64,000 bases of DNA from the NCBI RefSeq assembly GCF_022869785.1, contig NZ_CP094997.1, positions 3,286,001 through 3,350,000 of the forward strand, given 5' to 3'. This document shows positions 16,193-25,819 of the stretch, piece by piece. The position numbers were made by a program, and so were the translations under genes. The notes below the pieces were generated by a model that saw nothing but the letters and a program-made list of their open reading frames with translations, had not been told where the DNA came from and made no database searches. Position 1 is the stretch's first letter, and every line of letters starts with the position of its first letter. Origin of the DNA: Dyadobacter chenwenxiniae. Its GTDB lineage: Bacteria; Bacteroidota; Bacteroidia; Cytophagales; Spirosomataceae.

Positions 16193-19100
16193 TTATTTGG
16201 TCAACTGCAAGCTTGCCCCAACAGTAAACACACGCGGTTGCGGATAAAAACCATTGTCATAGCCCGCATTCAGAGGGTTCCATGAGCCGATTTCCGGATC
16301 CATTCCCTTATACTTCGTGATCAGGAATGCATTGGATACGTTTACATAAACCCGCATTGAATGAATATGCGCTTTTTCCAGCAGTTTGTCCGAAAGCGAA
16401 TATCCCAGCGAAATGGTCTTAAATCTGATAAAGGAACCATCCTCAACATATTTGTCTGACACCCTGTTGTTGCCGTTTGTATTGTCATTTCTAATGCCCG
16501 GAATATTCGTATCAGGATTAACCACATACACATTATTGATGTCGGTGGCAGGCTTAGTGGGATCAATCAAAGCAAGTTTGGCGTAGTTGTTCAATGCTTT
16601 AAGATACCCGAAGCTGGTCCCTGGAAATTCTCCGTTCATGCGCATTTGATTGAATACCTTGTTACCGTAGTTACCGGTCAGAAATACATTCAGATCAAAT
16701 TTTTTGTAGGAAAACGAGTTGTTCAGTCCCAATTGAATTTTAGGGATCGGTGATCCTAGGAAGGTTTGATCGCGCTCGTCAATCACGCCATCGCCATTGA
16801 TGTCCTTGAACTTAAGGTCGCCATACCAGATACTACCTCCTGCCGCGCCTACTGGCAATGGCGCTCCGTTCTTGGTCGGCAAGGCATGAGTCTCAAAATC
16901 TTCTTTCTTCGCAAAAACGCCGTCTGCCTTGTATCCAAAGAACTGGCCGATCGAGTTCCCTACAACCGTCTGGCTATATGGCGACCCAACAAGCGACGCC
17001 CCCTCGGTATTCAGTTTCAACACTTTATTGACGTTACGGGATACTGTCAGATCTGTCTTCCACGTCAAATCCTTACCCTGGATGTTGTTAGAGCTGATCT
17101 TAAAATCGAATCCTTTGTTGTTGATCGTGCCGATATTCACATACGGCGCACCCAATGCTCCCGGAGACCAGCCAACGGTCGTTCCTGAGTAAAATGGCAA
17201 CGGGATCTGCATTAAAAGACCATCCGTTTTCCGGTTATAAAAATCGACCGAAAAGTTGATACGCCATGAGAATAATGCACCGTCAAGACCGATATTGGCA
17301 TATTTCGTTTTCTCCCATTCCACATATGGATTCCCGATGTTTTCGGTGAGCTGGGATATACCCGACAAACCGGTGGCGACGGTAGCTAACGTTGAAGTAT
17401 AGGCGAAATCTCTGACATTTTGATTATTCGTGAGACCATAACCTACCCTGAGTTTCAATTCATTGATGTCCTTGAAATTTTTCAAAAAATTCTCATTCTG
17501 GATCTTCCAGGCAACCGCACCCGAATACGTAGTTACCCATCGATTTCCGGCAGCAAATTTCGAAGAGCCGTCGCTCCGTACGTTTGCGGTGATCAGGTAT
17601 TTGTCAAATAACCCCAGATTCAACCGGCCAAAGTACGATTCCTGGGCATTCTGACTTTTTGAGCCTGAGTTAATAGCAGAAGTTGGATCACCGCTGCTTA
17701 TCGTCTGCACATTGTTGGACGGGAAATTATTGCGTTCCGCACTTACATTCTCGCCTTTGCTCAATTGCGCCTCGTGTCCCACCATGACATTTGTATTGTA
17801 TTTGTCGCTAAACAAATGCGAATAGGTGAGGTAATTTCGTACCGTTGCGTACATGTTTTGTTCATAACGGTACGAACCGTTGTTGTTCGTGTTTTTCACA
17901 AGCCCCATCGTGTAGGTTGGGTTGAATCTATCCTCAGTAGCCATTGAAAAGCTTCCCGTAACCTCATTCCGCAACGTCAGCGATTTGCTCAACAGAATCT
18001 CAGCATAGGCATTTCCAAATATCTGATTTCTGTTCACCTGGTCCTTGTTGATCGTCGCAATAGCAAATGGATTGATGGTACTGTTCACCCAACCGTTAGG
18101 GTTATACGCACCGCCCCAGCTGCCATCGTTACTTTTCACCGCGATGTCGGGAGTCTGGCTGAGCGCGGCGTTAATGACGTTTGAACTGGTCGAATTTACA
18201 TTCTCTTTGATATTGGCCAGTTGCAGACTGGTACCGATTTTCAACCAGCTGGTGGTCTTGTTATCTAGGTTAAGCCTGACGGATATTCTTCTGAAATCAG
18301 AGCCGGCAGCGATCCCTTCCTGTTTGAAATATGAACCTGAAAGCAGGTATTGCGTTCTGACGTCACCTCCGTTTATGGTTACCGTGTGGTTAGTCATCGG
18401 CGCGTTTCTAAAGAGTTCCTTCTGCCAGTCGGTACCCTTCCCAAGATATTGCGGATTGGCAAATTCAGGCCGCTTATCGAATCCCCAGAGCAAACCTGCA
18501 TTCCGCTCATTGATGAAGGAGGCATACTCCTGCAAATTCATGATGGGAATTCGCTTTGGCACTTGCTGGAAACCTGTATAGAAATCGTAAGAGATTCTTG
18601 GAGGTGTTACCGCGCCACGTTTTGTGGTAATGATAATCACACCATTCGTGGCCTGTGAACCATAAATAGCAGTGGCGGAGGCATCTTTGAGCACGTCAAC
18701 CGACTCAATTTCAGACGGATTGATAGCAGCCAATGGGTTGGTACCAGCGCCCAGCGTGGCAGTGCCACCGATAATCACACCATCGATCACATACAACGGC
18801 CCCCCGCCCCCGAAGGAAGATATCCCTCTGATCTGCACCGAAACGCCTCCGCCGGGCTGCCCCGATGCCTGCTGCACTACCATACCGGCCACTTTTCCCT
18901 GTAATGCCTGATCAATGGTGACGGGGTTCGTTTTCCGGAGTTCCCCGCCGGACACAGAAGATATCGAGCCGGTAACGTCTTTTCTTTTCGATTCTCCATA
19001 CCCGATCACGACTACTTCTGAAAGTGTGGCAATATCCGGTTGGATGGTAATGTCAAATTGCGTTTTGTTGCCCACCGGAATTTGCTCCGAGAGATAACCG

Positions 19101-19333
19101 ATAAAGGAAATTTTAAGCACATCCTCGGGCATTGCCTGGATAGTAAACTTTCCATCGGTATCGCTTGTGACGCCCATCGTTGTTCCTTTCAGCAGGATGG
19201 TTACGCCGGGCATAGCGCCGCCTGTTTCGTTCTTCACTGTCCCGGACACCTGACGTCGCTGCGCCTGGGCCACAATACAGGAAAACAAAATAAGGGCAGC
19301 AACACAGAAGGATCTGTAAATTTTTTTCATCAT
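16193..19333 (-). CDS. SusC/RagA-family TonB-dependent receptor (PUL 1)
   Basis: Outer-membrane importer of 1046 residues from the Met at 19333 (MMKKIYRSFCVAALILFSC, signal peptide). The frame is open further upstream, but those codons look non-coding. Domains: carboxypeptidase-regulatory-like domain (about 28-105, GTVKNETGGAMPGVTILLKG), TonB-dependent plug (VVIGYGESKRKDVTGSISSV, then VQIRGISSFGGGGPLYVIDG) and a large beta-barrel with C-terminal consensus PQPRVFTVGASLQLTK. The regulator at 19832-23974 is encoded just upstream on the same strand and presumably controls it. Confidence 0.97.
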   Translation of the reverse strand: MMKKIYRSFCVAALILFSCIVAQAQRRQVSGTVKNETGGAMPGVTILLKGTTMGVTSDTDGKFTIQAMPEDVLKISFIGYLSEQIPVGNKTQFDITIQPDIATLSEVVVIGYGESKRKDVTGSISSVSGGELRKTNPVTIDQALQGKVAGMVVQQASGQPGGGVSVQIRGISSFGGGGPLYVIDGVIIGGTATLGAGTNPLAAINPSEIESVDVLKDASATAIYGSQATNGVIIITTKRGAVTPPRISYDFYTGFQQVPKRIPIMNLQEYASFINERNAGLLWGFDKRPEFANPQYLGKGTDWQKELFRNAPMTNHTVTINGGDVRTQYLLSGSYFKQEGIAAGSDFRRISVRLNLDNKTTSWLKIGTSLQLANIKENVNSTSSNVINAALSQTPDIAVKSNDGSWGGAYNPNGWVNSTINPFAIATINKDQVNRNQIFGNAYAEILLSKSLTLRNEVTGSFSMATEDRFNPTYTMGLVKNTNNNGSYRYEQNMYATVRNYLTYSHLFSDKYNTNVMVGHEAQLSKGENVSAERNNFPSNNVQTISSGDPTSAINSGSKSQNAQESYFGRLNLGLFDKYLITANVRSDGSSKFAAGNRWVTTYSGAVAWKIQNENFLKNFKDINELKLRVGYGLTNNQNVRDFAYTSTLATVATGLSGISQLTENIGNPYVEWEKTKYANIGLDGALFSWRINFSVDFYNRKTDGLLMQIPLPFYSGTTVGWSPGALGAPYVNIGTINNKGFDFKISSNNIQGKDLTWKTDLTVSRNVNKVLKLNTEGASLVGSPYSQTVVGNSIGQFFGYKADGVFAKKEDFETHALPTKNGAPLPVGAAGGSIWYGDLKFKDINGDGVIDERDQTFLGSPIPKIQLGLNNSFSYKKFDLNVFLTGNYGNKVFNQMRMNGEFPGTSFGYLKALNNYAKLALIDPTKPATDINNVYVVNPDTNIPGIRNDNTNGNNRVSDKYVEDGSFIRFKTISLGYSLSDKLLEKAHIHSMRVYVNVSNAFLITKYKGMDPEIGSWNPLNAGYDNGFYPQPRVFTVGASLQLTK

Positions 19334-19457
19334 TGATTTTGCCTTAAGTACGTTACAGAATGCAGTTTGAAAACGGATTCCTGTTATATGTAACAGACCT
19401 GTATTCGGTGCGCGCCTACCTTTGCGAAGCTGGTACACTTTCGGGAATTCCTTGCAT

Positions 19458-19500
19458 CAAAGGTATGCGGTAGGCGTACTTTGGGATGGTACTAATTAGT
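19458..19500 (-). promoter_or_regulatory. candidate promoter and operator of PUL 1 susC
   Basis: On the minus strand TACCTTTG (19465-19458) matches the -7 box TAnnTTTG about 125 bp before the SusC start. A clear -33 TTG is missing. Just upstream is the 10-bp palindrome ACTAATTAGT (19491-19500), followed by a second TAATTA. It could be where the HTCS regulator acts. The rest of the 498-bp gap holds a 34-codon frame and nothing else I recognise. Confidence 0.35.
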
Positions 19501-19618
19501 CCTAATTAAAGTGATAAAAAGTCCACAGATGATCCAAATACACAAAATCAATAGATATTTTGTCTCAATTAAACTTGTTTTTGTAATAGTAAGGTAACTA
19601 CCAGGGGAAGTACTCAGC

Positions 19619-19723
19619 TTAGAACAAATTGCATAATAAAGCAGCAACCCAACTGATCAATGCGGATAGCAATACATAAATAAAGACTTCGAGGCAAAGC
19701 AATACTGTTAGTTTTCTTTTCAT
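19619..19723 (-). CDS. possible 34-residue single-span membrane peptide
   Basis: The frame begins MKRKLTVLLCLEVFIYVLLS and continues ALISWVAALLCNLF, ending with TAA. Two Lys and one Arg precede one long hydrophobic segment, so it would be a single-pass inner-membrane peptide. It lies between the HTCS and SusC genes on the same strand. No good Shine-Dalgarno is visible, but these are weak in Bacteroidota. It may be a real small protein or chance. Confidence 0.3.
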   Translation of the reverse strand: MKRKLTVLLCLEVFIYVLLSALISWVAALLCNLF

Positions 19724-19831
19724 GGATAGCAAAGAATGAGTGGCCCAAAAGTAGGGAAACAGATTCTTTGGAAACGGAACAAAACATCCCAATTGAAGGT
19801 AAAAATCGTCCGAATCGGGTACGTTGCCGGT

Positions 19832-22800
19832 TTACTCTGCTGCTCGTTTACCACCTGCGTAGGCGGAGGGCAGCGTATGGTACTCTTCCTTGAAGTAGCG
19901 GGTAAAATATTTAGGATTGTTAAATCCAACCTGATAGGCAATTTCAGAAACCGAAAGCTGGCTTTTTTCCAGGAGCTGGGCCGCATGTTGCAGCCTGATC
20001 AACCGCATTACTTCCAGTGGGGATTTGCCTGTAAGCGTCTGGACCCTTTTGAAAAATTGTGAACGGCTCACCCCCAATTCACGGGCCAGATCAGTAACAC
20101 TGAATTCGGCATTCGAAATGTGTTTCTCAATCACCTGAACCATTTCCTTAAGAAATAGCTGGTCCAGTGAAGTGATCGGGATTTCACTTGCTTTGATCCC
20201 GTTTTTAGGCGCAAACAGGGCATTCAGACTCTCGCGAGACGAAATAAGGTTTTTGATCCTTGATTCCAGCACCTGAAAATTGAACGGTTTGCCAATATAA
20301 TCATCAGCCCCCGCTTCAAATCCTTCCAGACGCTGCTCGTCTTCGGATCGGGCAGTAAGAAGTATTACCGGCGTATGGGCCACCCGCTCGTCTGATTTGA
20401 CCATTTTACAAAAGTCCAGGCCATTCAGTCCAGGCATCATAATGTCCGTCACGATCAGGCGGGGTCTTTGTTCGATGGCCTTGGCCCAGCCCTCCTCGCC
20501 TGTCGAAGCATCAATCACCGAATAGGAATGTTTCAAATTGTCTTTCAGATAAAAACGAAAATCTTCATTGTCCTCCACGATCAAAATAAGTGGCTTGCCT
20601 GTGGACGCTTGTTCGGTTTGGATCCTGACATCGGAAAAAACAGGCTGAACAGGCTCGTTAATTACTTCATGCACCGTCCTGCCAGGCATTTTCAAAGAGA
20701 GCTTCAGGACAAAACAGCTTCCACGACCCACTTCACTTTCCACACGAATGGTCCCGCCGTGAATCCGGATAAATTCCTTTGTAATGGCAAGCCCGATACC
20801 ACTTCCCTGGTTGATGATCGTATTAGGCAAATCATTCTGAAAAAATCGCTCGAAGATCAGCTCATGTTTTTCTGGGGGAATCCCGATGCCAGTATCTTTT
20901 ACCCGGATTTCGACCAACTTTTCCTCCCTGGTCTCCTGAACATCCACCGTTACAGACACCTCGCCCGGACCAAGCGTAAACTTAATGGCATTTGAAAGCA
21001 GGTTAAACAAGATCTTTTCCAGTTTATCATGGTCAAAGATCGTTTCCAGTGCCGCGACATTGGAAGTAAAGCTAAGCCGGATTTCCTTTTTGTCGGAAAG
21101 ATCGGAGAACGAGTAGACCGTGTCTTTGATGAACAGGATAATGTCCCCGTCCGAAGGCTGGAACCGGATTTCCTTTTCTTCAAGTTTGCGAAAATCGAGC
21201 AGCTGGTTGACCAGGTTCAGCAATCGCCGCCCATTTCTTTGGATCAGCTCAAACTGCCGGCGTTCATGGGTATCGGTGGCATTTTCCCTCAGTTTTTCAA
21301 CCGGGGCGAGAATGAGGGAAAGCGGCGTACGCAGCTCGTGACTTACGTTGGTGAAAAACTTCGTCTTCAAGATATCCAATTCCCGCGAACGCTTGGCCTC
21401 TTCGCTCGTCTGCCTGATGGCAAACTTCATCCTTTCCCTTTCCTGTATCAGCCTGCGAATGGCTAACAAAAGCAAGACTATGCCCAGTACATACAAGACG
21501 TAGGCAGTCGGCGATTTCCAGAAAGGAGGAAGCACTTTCACCTGCAATGCAATTCCGTTTTTATTCCAAAGTCCATCGTTGTTTGATGCAATCACACGAA
21601 AAACATAGTCGCCCGCATCGAGATTGGTGAAGGTAACTTTCCGGTTGGCTGCATCAGTGAACAGCCAATCTTCATTAAACCCTTCCATTTTGTATTTGTA
21701 TTGATTTTTTGAAGGCTGGATAAAACTCAGCGCCGCAAACTCAATGGAAAAGACATTGTCGCTCGCGCGGAGCACAATGGGCGGATTTGTGGTGATCGAG
21801 GCAGCCAATGTGAACTTGCCTTCGGCCGGATGTGCTGGAATAATACTGCGGTTAAACAACTGAAAATCAGTAAGCGCCAGCCGGGGGAGAATCCGGTTCT
21901 TACCCAGGTCGACTGGCCTGAATATGTTAAACCCGTTGGCCCCGCCAAATATCAGCTCACCACTGCGCGCTCGAATCGCAGCATCCTCATTGAATTGTTT
22001 GCCTTGCAGCCCGTCGATCTCGGAATAATTGCTAAAACTCACCTTCAAACCGGTTTTGTCCGATGTAATGGTGGCGGATGAGAGTCCGTTTGGCGTGCCC
22101 AGCCAGAGTCGCCCGTCTTCGTCTTCCACCATCGATAGAATAGCATTGTGAGCAAGGCCCTGCTTTTCGGTATAATTAATAAATTTATTCGATTTCCTTT
22201 GCCATACACTTAACCCGCCGCGGGTCCCGATCCAGATACGTCCTTTTGAGTCTTCCAGAATACCTAAAATATCGTTGCTGCCAATGGAATTGGGATTGTT
22301 CTTTTCCGTTTCATAGTGGACGATCTCGCCGGACGTTTTCATCAGTACATCTACTCCATTGGCTGTACCAAACCACATATTACCCCGCGAATCCTCGAAG
22401 ATGGCAGGAACGTAGACCGAGTGGAGCGCACGTTGCGCCGGGTGACGGTATTTTGTGAAGGTTTTTGTATTTCGGTCAAACAGGCAAAGGCCTCCGTCGA
22501 GAGTGCCGATCCAAAGTCGCCGCTGGGAGTCCTCAAATATCTCCCATACGCTTCTTCCTGAAAGACTTTTGGGTTGTCCGGCACGATGCTGGTAACGGAT
22601 GAATTTTTGTCCGTCAAAACAATTCAATCCTCCCAAAAAAGTACCTATCCATAATTGGTTTTGATGGTCGAGACACAAACTGACGATCACATCGCTAGCC
22701 AGGCTGTGCGAATTCTTCGGATCGTGCCGGTAAGTGGTGAATTTTCCGGTACGCCTGTCGAAGTATATCAGCCCGCCGCCATTTGTTCCAAGCCAGAGAT

Positions 22801-23974
22801 TCCCCTTTTTATCCTCTACGAAGGCATTGATATCATCAAATGGCAGCCCGTAAGGTTTCGAATACCGGTTAACGAGCGGAAACTGCATGATGTTCTTGTG
22901 AAAGTAATTCAACCCGCCTTTGAAGGTTCCCGCCCAGATGATCCCATCGCTGTCCTTCACCATGGTCGTAACTGCATTATGGCTCAGCGTTTGATCATTC
23001 TCCGATGAGTTAGACATATTGGTCACCGACATCGTCTTCTTATCGAGCACATCAATACCGGTTTGGCCATTGGAAATCCAGATATTGCCCTTGTTATCAC
23101 CGACAACCCCGGTAATCATGTCGGAACTGAGGCGAGGATCCCCAAATGTCTTTCCAAGATAGCGTATCTTGCCTTCCTGCCTGTTCAAATTAGCCACACC
23201 GATATCGTAATTGGTGGGGTACACCCAAATATCTCCGTCACGATCAACCGTCAGTTCACATTGCAGATAATCGCTCCCGGCTGGCCTGCGATCATGGAAG
23301 AAATTGAGCCTCTTGATCACCTTCACGTCGTGTTTTCCAAGAATAACATTTTCGACCATCCCATTGGAATGGGCCACCCAATAGGAGCCATCGGCCTGCT
23401 GTGCTATCGATGTGACATTGTTACTGGCAATGGAAGTGGCATCGCGGTCTAAATGTTTGATAACAATGGATCTTTTGCTTTTCTCATTGTAGCAAATCAG
23501 TCCTTCACCGCGAAGGATAAACCAGAAGTTACCCCTATTATCCGGCACAACCGTTTTAAGATTGTTTGGATTTTTGATTGCATACGCGTTAAAACCCCGC
23601 AAAGGGCCGGAAAAAGCTTCCTTTGCGGGGTCATAAAGGCAAGGGCCTGTGGAGGTAAGCACGCCCATTTTGCCATCTGGCATTTTAAACAATCCGGCAA
23701 TGTAGTCGTAAAAGAGTGATGTGGAATCGGAGGCATCTTTGCGAAAAACCATATTGGTATAGCCGTCGAAACGATTAAGGCCCGATTCTGTACCGATCCA
23801 GAGGAAACCAGTCTGGTCCCGGTAAATAGCAGTTACGTGGCCGTGCGACAGGCCATTACGGGCATCGATATGGACAAAACGATGCTCCTGCCCCACTGAT
23901 CTGAAAGGAGCGCACATCATTAAAATCAACATGATCAACTTTACACACTCCTGTAAACCCAGTCGTTTTACCAT
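19832..23974 (-). CDS. hybrid two-component system regulator (HTCS) of PUL 1
   Basis: A single 1380-residue protein combining sensor kinase and regulator. Order: signal peptide (about 10-28), a periplasmic pair of beta-propellers made of Reg_prop repeats (many FLWIGTESGLNRFD-like units, about 35-690), a Y_Y_Y domain (about 720-800), one membrane span (about 820-842), HisKA with H-box VSHELRTP (His879), HATPase, a receiver with phospho-acceptor in VTDIMMPG (Asp1177) and Lys in IGKPF, and a C-terminal AraC helix-turn-helix (about 1270-1375). HTCS proteins bind oligosaccharides from the target glycan and switch on the adjacent susCD genes. SusC lies 498 bp downstream. Confidence 0.96.
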   Translation of the reverse strand: MVKRLGLQECVKLIMLILMMCAPFRSVGQEHRFVHIDARNGLSHGHVTAIYRDQTGFLWIGTESGLNRFDGYTNMVFRKDASDSTSLFYDYIAGLFKMPDGKMGVLTSTGPCLYDPAKEAFSGPLRGFNAYAIKNPNNLKTVVPDNRGNFWFILRGEGLICYNEKSKRSIVIKHLDRDATSIASNNVTSIAQQADGSYWVAHSNGMVENVILGKHDVKVIKRLNFFHDRRPAGSDYLQCELTVDRDGDIWVYPTNYDIGVANLNRQEGKIRYLGKTFGDPRLSSDMITGVVGDNKGNIWISNGQTGIDVLDKKTMSVTNMSNSSENDQTLSHNAVTTMVKDSDGIIWAGTFKGGLNYFHKNIMQFPLVNRYSKPYGLPFDDINAFVEDKKGNLWLGTNGGGLIYFDRRTGKFTTYRHDPKNSHSLASDVIVSLCLDHQNQLWIGTFLGGLNCFDGQKFIRYQHRAGQPKSLSGRSVWEIFEDSQRRLWIGTLDGGLCLFDRNTKTFTKYRHPAQRALHSVYVPAIFEDSRGNMWFGTANGVDVLMKTSGEIVHYETEKNNPNSIGSNDILGILEDSKGRIWIGTRGGLSVWQRKSNKFINYTEKQGLAHNAILSMVEDEDGRLWLGTPNGLSSATITSDKTGLKVSFSNYSEIDGLQGKQFNEDAAIRARSGELIFGGANGFNIFRPVDLGKNRILPRLALTDFQLFNRSIIPAHPAEGKFTLAASITTNPPIVLRASDNVFSIEFAALSFIQPSKNQYKYKMEGFNEDWLFTDAANRKVTFTNLDAGDYVFRVIASNNDGLWNKNGIALQVKVLPPFWKSPTAYVLYVLGIVLLLLAIRRLIQERERMKFAIRQTSEEAKRSRELDILKTKFFTNVSHELRTPLSLILAPVEKLRENATDTHERRQFELIQRNGRRLLNLVNQLLDFRKLEEKEIRFQPSDGDIILFIKDTVYSFSDLSDKKEIRLSFTSNVAALETIFDHDKLEKILFNLLSNAIKFTLGPGEVSVTVDVQETREEKLVEIRVKDTGIGIPPEKHELIFERFFQNDLPNTIINQGSGIGLAITKEFIRIHGGTIRVESEVGRGSCFVLKLSLKMPGRTVHEVINEPVQPVFSDVRIQTEQASTGKPLILIVEDNEDFRFYLKDNLKHSYSVIDASTGEEGWAKAIEQRPRLIVTDIMMPGLNGLDFCKMVKSDERVAHTPVILLTARSEDEQRLEGFEAGADDYIGKPFNFQVLESRIKNLISSRESLNALFAPKNGIKASEIPITSLDQLFLKEMVQVIEKHISNAEFSVTDLARELGVSRSQFFKRVQTLTGKSPLEVMRLIRLQHAAQLLEKSQLSVSEIAYQVGFNNPKYFTRYFKEEYHTLPSAYAGGKRAAE

Positions 23975-24072
23975 TTGGTGTTTCGTTAATACATTGCCTT
24001 CTATTCAAGTGATACCCGATTTTTTTATGGTCGCCCCCCAACTGCAACCTTTTAAATTTTAGCTATTCAAAA

Positions 24073-25239
24073 TCACACTTCAAAAGCAGTCCATTTTTGT
24101 TCGCTCAGGTGGCTCTTGACAACGTTGTCAATAAAGGCCATGCCCCTGATGCCTTCATCAACCGAAGGGTAATCCAGCGCTTCCGGAGAAGGGTTTGTTC
24201 CGTCGATTCGCGCAGCCAGCGTGAGGGCAAAATTACGGTATAAATTGCCGAATGCTTCGAGGTATCCTTCTGGGTGCCCGCCGGGCGTGCGACTATTGTG
24301 AGTTGCATAAGAAGACAGTATATTCTTATAGCCTGTTCCTGCGCGGTAGATCTGCGTAGGCTTTTCCAACCATTTTACCACTAAGGTATTTGGCTCCTGC
24401 TGGGCCCATTCCACCCCTCCCTTTTCTCCATATAAACGAATTTTCAAAGCGTTTTCTTCTCCTGCTGCTACTTGTGAAGCCATAAGTACACCACTAGCTC
24501 CTCCCTCAAACTTTAATAATACGTTACCGTCATCGTCCAGTGCGCGACCATCAACCATAGTAGACAAATGAGCACACAACTCCGTAATTTTCAAACCCGA
24601 TACGTACTCCGCCAGATGGGCAGCGTGAGTCCCGATATCACCCATACAACCGCTCTTGCCCGATCGCTTTGGGTCGGTCCGCCATGCTGCCTGTGCATTA
24701 CCTTCCCGTTCAGTGAGCTGACTGAGCCACCCTTGTGGGTATTCCACCCATATTTTCCGAATTTTTCCTAGTTCGCCTCCCTGTATCATTTGCCGGGCTT
24801 GCTTTACCATTGGATATCCAGAATACGTATGGGTCAGTAAAAGCAATAGACCCGTTTCTTCCACCTTTTTCTTGAGCTTTTTAGCTTCATCGGCAGTGAA
24901 GGTAATAGGCTTTTCGATCACCACATGAAATCCCTTTTCAAGCGCCAGCATTGCCGGAGCAAAATGCGCAAAGTTAGGCGTCACGATCGTAACAAAATCC
25001 ATCCTATGACTGGCAGGTAAGTCACTCTCTTTCTCAAGCATATCCTGATACGTCAAATAACTCCGTTCGGCTGGCAGGAACAGCGACTGGGCACTGTCCA
25101 TAGCAATCTCAGGGTTGATACTAAGCGCTCCGCAAACCAGTTCAATGGTGCCATCCAAATTGGCTGCATGGCGGTGAATGGCTCCAATGAAGGCATCTTT
25201 ACCTCCACCAATCATTCCCATTCTTAATTTTCTATTCAT
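24073..25239 (-). CDS. Gfo/Idh/MocA-family NAD(P)-dependent sugar dehydrogenase
   Basis: A 388-residue oxidoreductase. The N-terminal Rossmann region has GMIGGGKDAFIG, and the family signature EKPITFTADEAKKL lies near 120. The catalytic region GDIGTHAAHLAEYVSG is in the C-terminal half, with the active-site His in GTHAAH. It lacks a signal peptide, so it is cytoplasmic. Such enzymes oxidise or reduce sugars and inositols at one carbon, often C3. It lies 98 bp upstream of the HTCS gene on the same strand, and the whole-window context of TIM-barrel isomerase and ThuA suggests oxidative sugar catabolism. Confidence 0.9.
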   Translation of the reverse strand: MNRKLRMGMIGGGKDAFIGAIHRHAANLDGTIELVCGALSINPEIAMDSAQSLFLPAERSYLTYQDMLEKESDLPASHRMDFVTIVTPNFAHFAPAMLALEKGFHVVIEKPITFTADEAKKLKKKVEETGLLLLLTHTYSGYPMVKQARQMIQGGELGKIRKIWVEYPQGWLSQLTEREGNAQAAWRTDPKRSGKSGCMGDIGTHAAHLAEYVSGLKITELCAHLSTMVDGRALDDDGNVLLKFEGGASGVLMASQVAAGEENALKIRLYGEKGGVEWAQQEPNTLVVKWLEKPTQIYRAGTGYKNILSSYATHNSRTPGGHPEGYLEAFGNLYRNFALTLAARIDGTNPSPEALDYPSVDEGIRGMAFIDNVVKSHLSEQKWTAFEV

Positions 25240-25398
25240 GGATACTTTAAGTAATGTGTTTAAATCGAATTTTTATAAATGAAAATCGCCAATATTCTAA
25301 GCCATGAACAAAGTCGGCGCTTTCTTGACAAGGAAGCGCCTTCCGTAAAAATCACTACGTTGAATTAAAATGTAATTTTGACACTTAATTTTAAGATA

Positions 25399-25602
25399 TC
25401 AAAAGATCGTGCAAAAAATTTTAAAAAAAATCCTGCTCGGTAAGAATTCCTCTACCGGATGATGGTATTTCCCTAAGAAAAAATTACTCAATGTGCCTAG
25501 TCCGATGCTCTGGCTAAATTCAGCATAGAATTGCGCAATCAGAATTATCGAAGCAATGTATAGCATAAGACCGACCGCATCGTAGCCATTGAAAAATGCC
25601 TA
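25399..25602 (-). pseudogene. remnant of an adenylate/guanylate cyclase-type membrane protein
   Basis: A frame without a start reads AVGLMLYIASIILIAQFYAE, then LGTLSNFFLGKYHHPVEE and stops shortly after. A membrane span followed by a GKYHHP.EE-type linker is the segment that precedes the catalytic domain in a group of Bacteroidota class III cyclases. Neither the catalytic domain nor the N-terminus is present. The rest of 25240-25819 holds no other gene; a GGCGCTTTC/GAAGCGCC stem occurs near 25317-25342. Confidence 0.4.
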
Positions 25603-25819
25603 GGCTGGTGATACTAGGTTTTTAAAAGAGTGCTCACCAGGCGTATTTAGTGCATGGATTGGGTAATGAAGAATAGTCTTCAAAATAACCCTAAATTTCA
25701 ATAAAAGCTCAATACATGAAAAAATGTGAATGATTGCTGCGTCTTGATTTTTGTCAAGTGAAGTATCAAGTATTTATTTAGATTATTGCATTTCAAACCG
25801 GGCATTAAATTTTCACTCT

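Noticed and set aside
19334..19438. 35-residue N-terminal extension of SusC (PUL 1)
   Set aside because: A normal signal peptide starts at the Met at 19333; the upstream residues are not signal-like.
19498..19524. AGTCC repeats 22 bp apart as an HTCS 1 operator
   Set aside because: Only five bases match and flanks differ; too short to separate from chance.
25317..25342. GGCGCTTTC/GAAGCGCC stem as terminator
   Set aside because: Contains a bulge and no T run in either direction.
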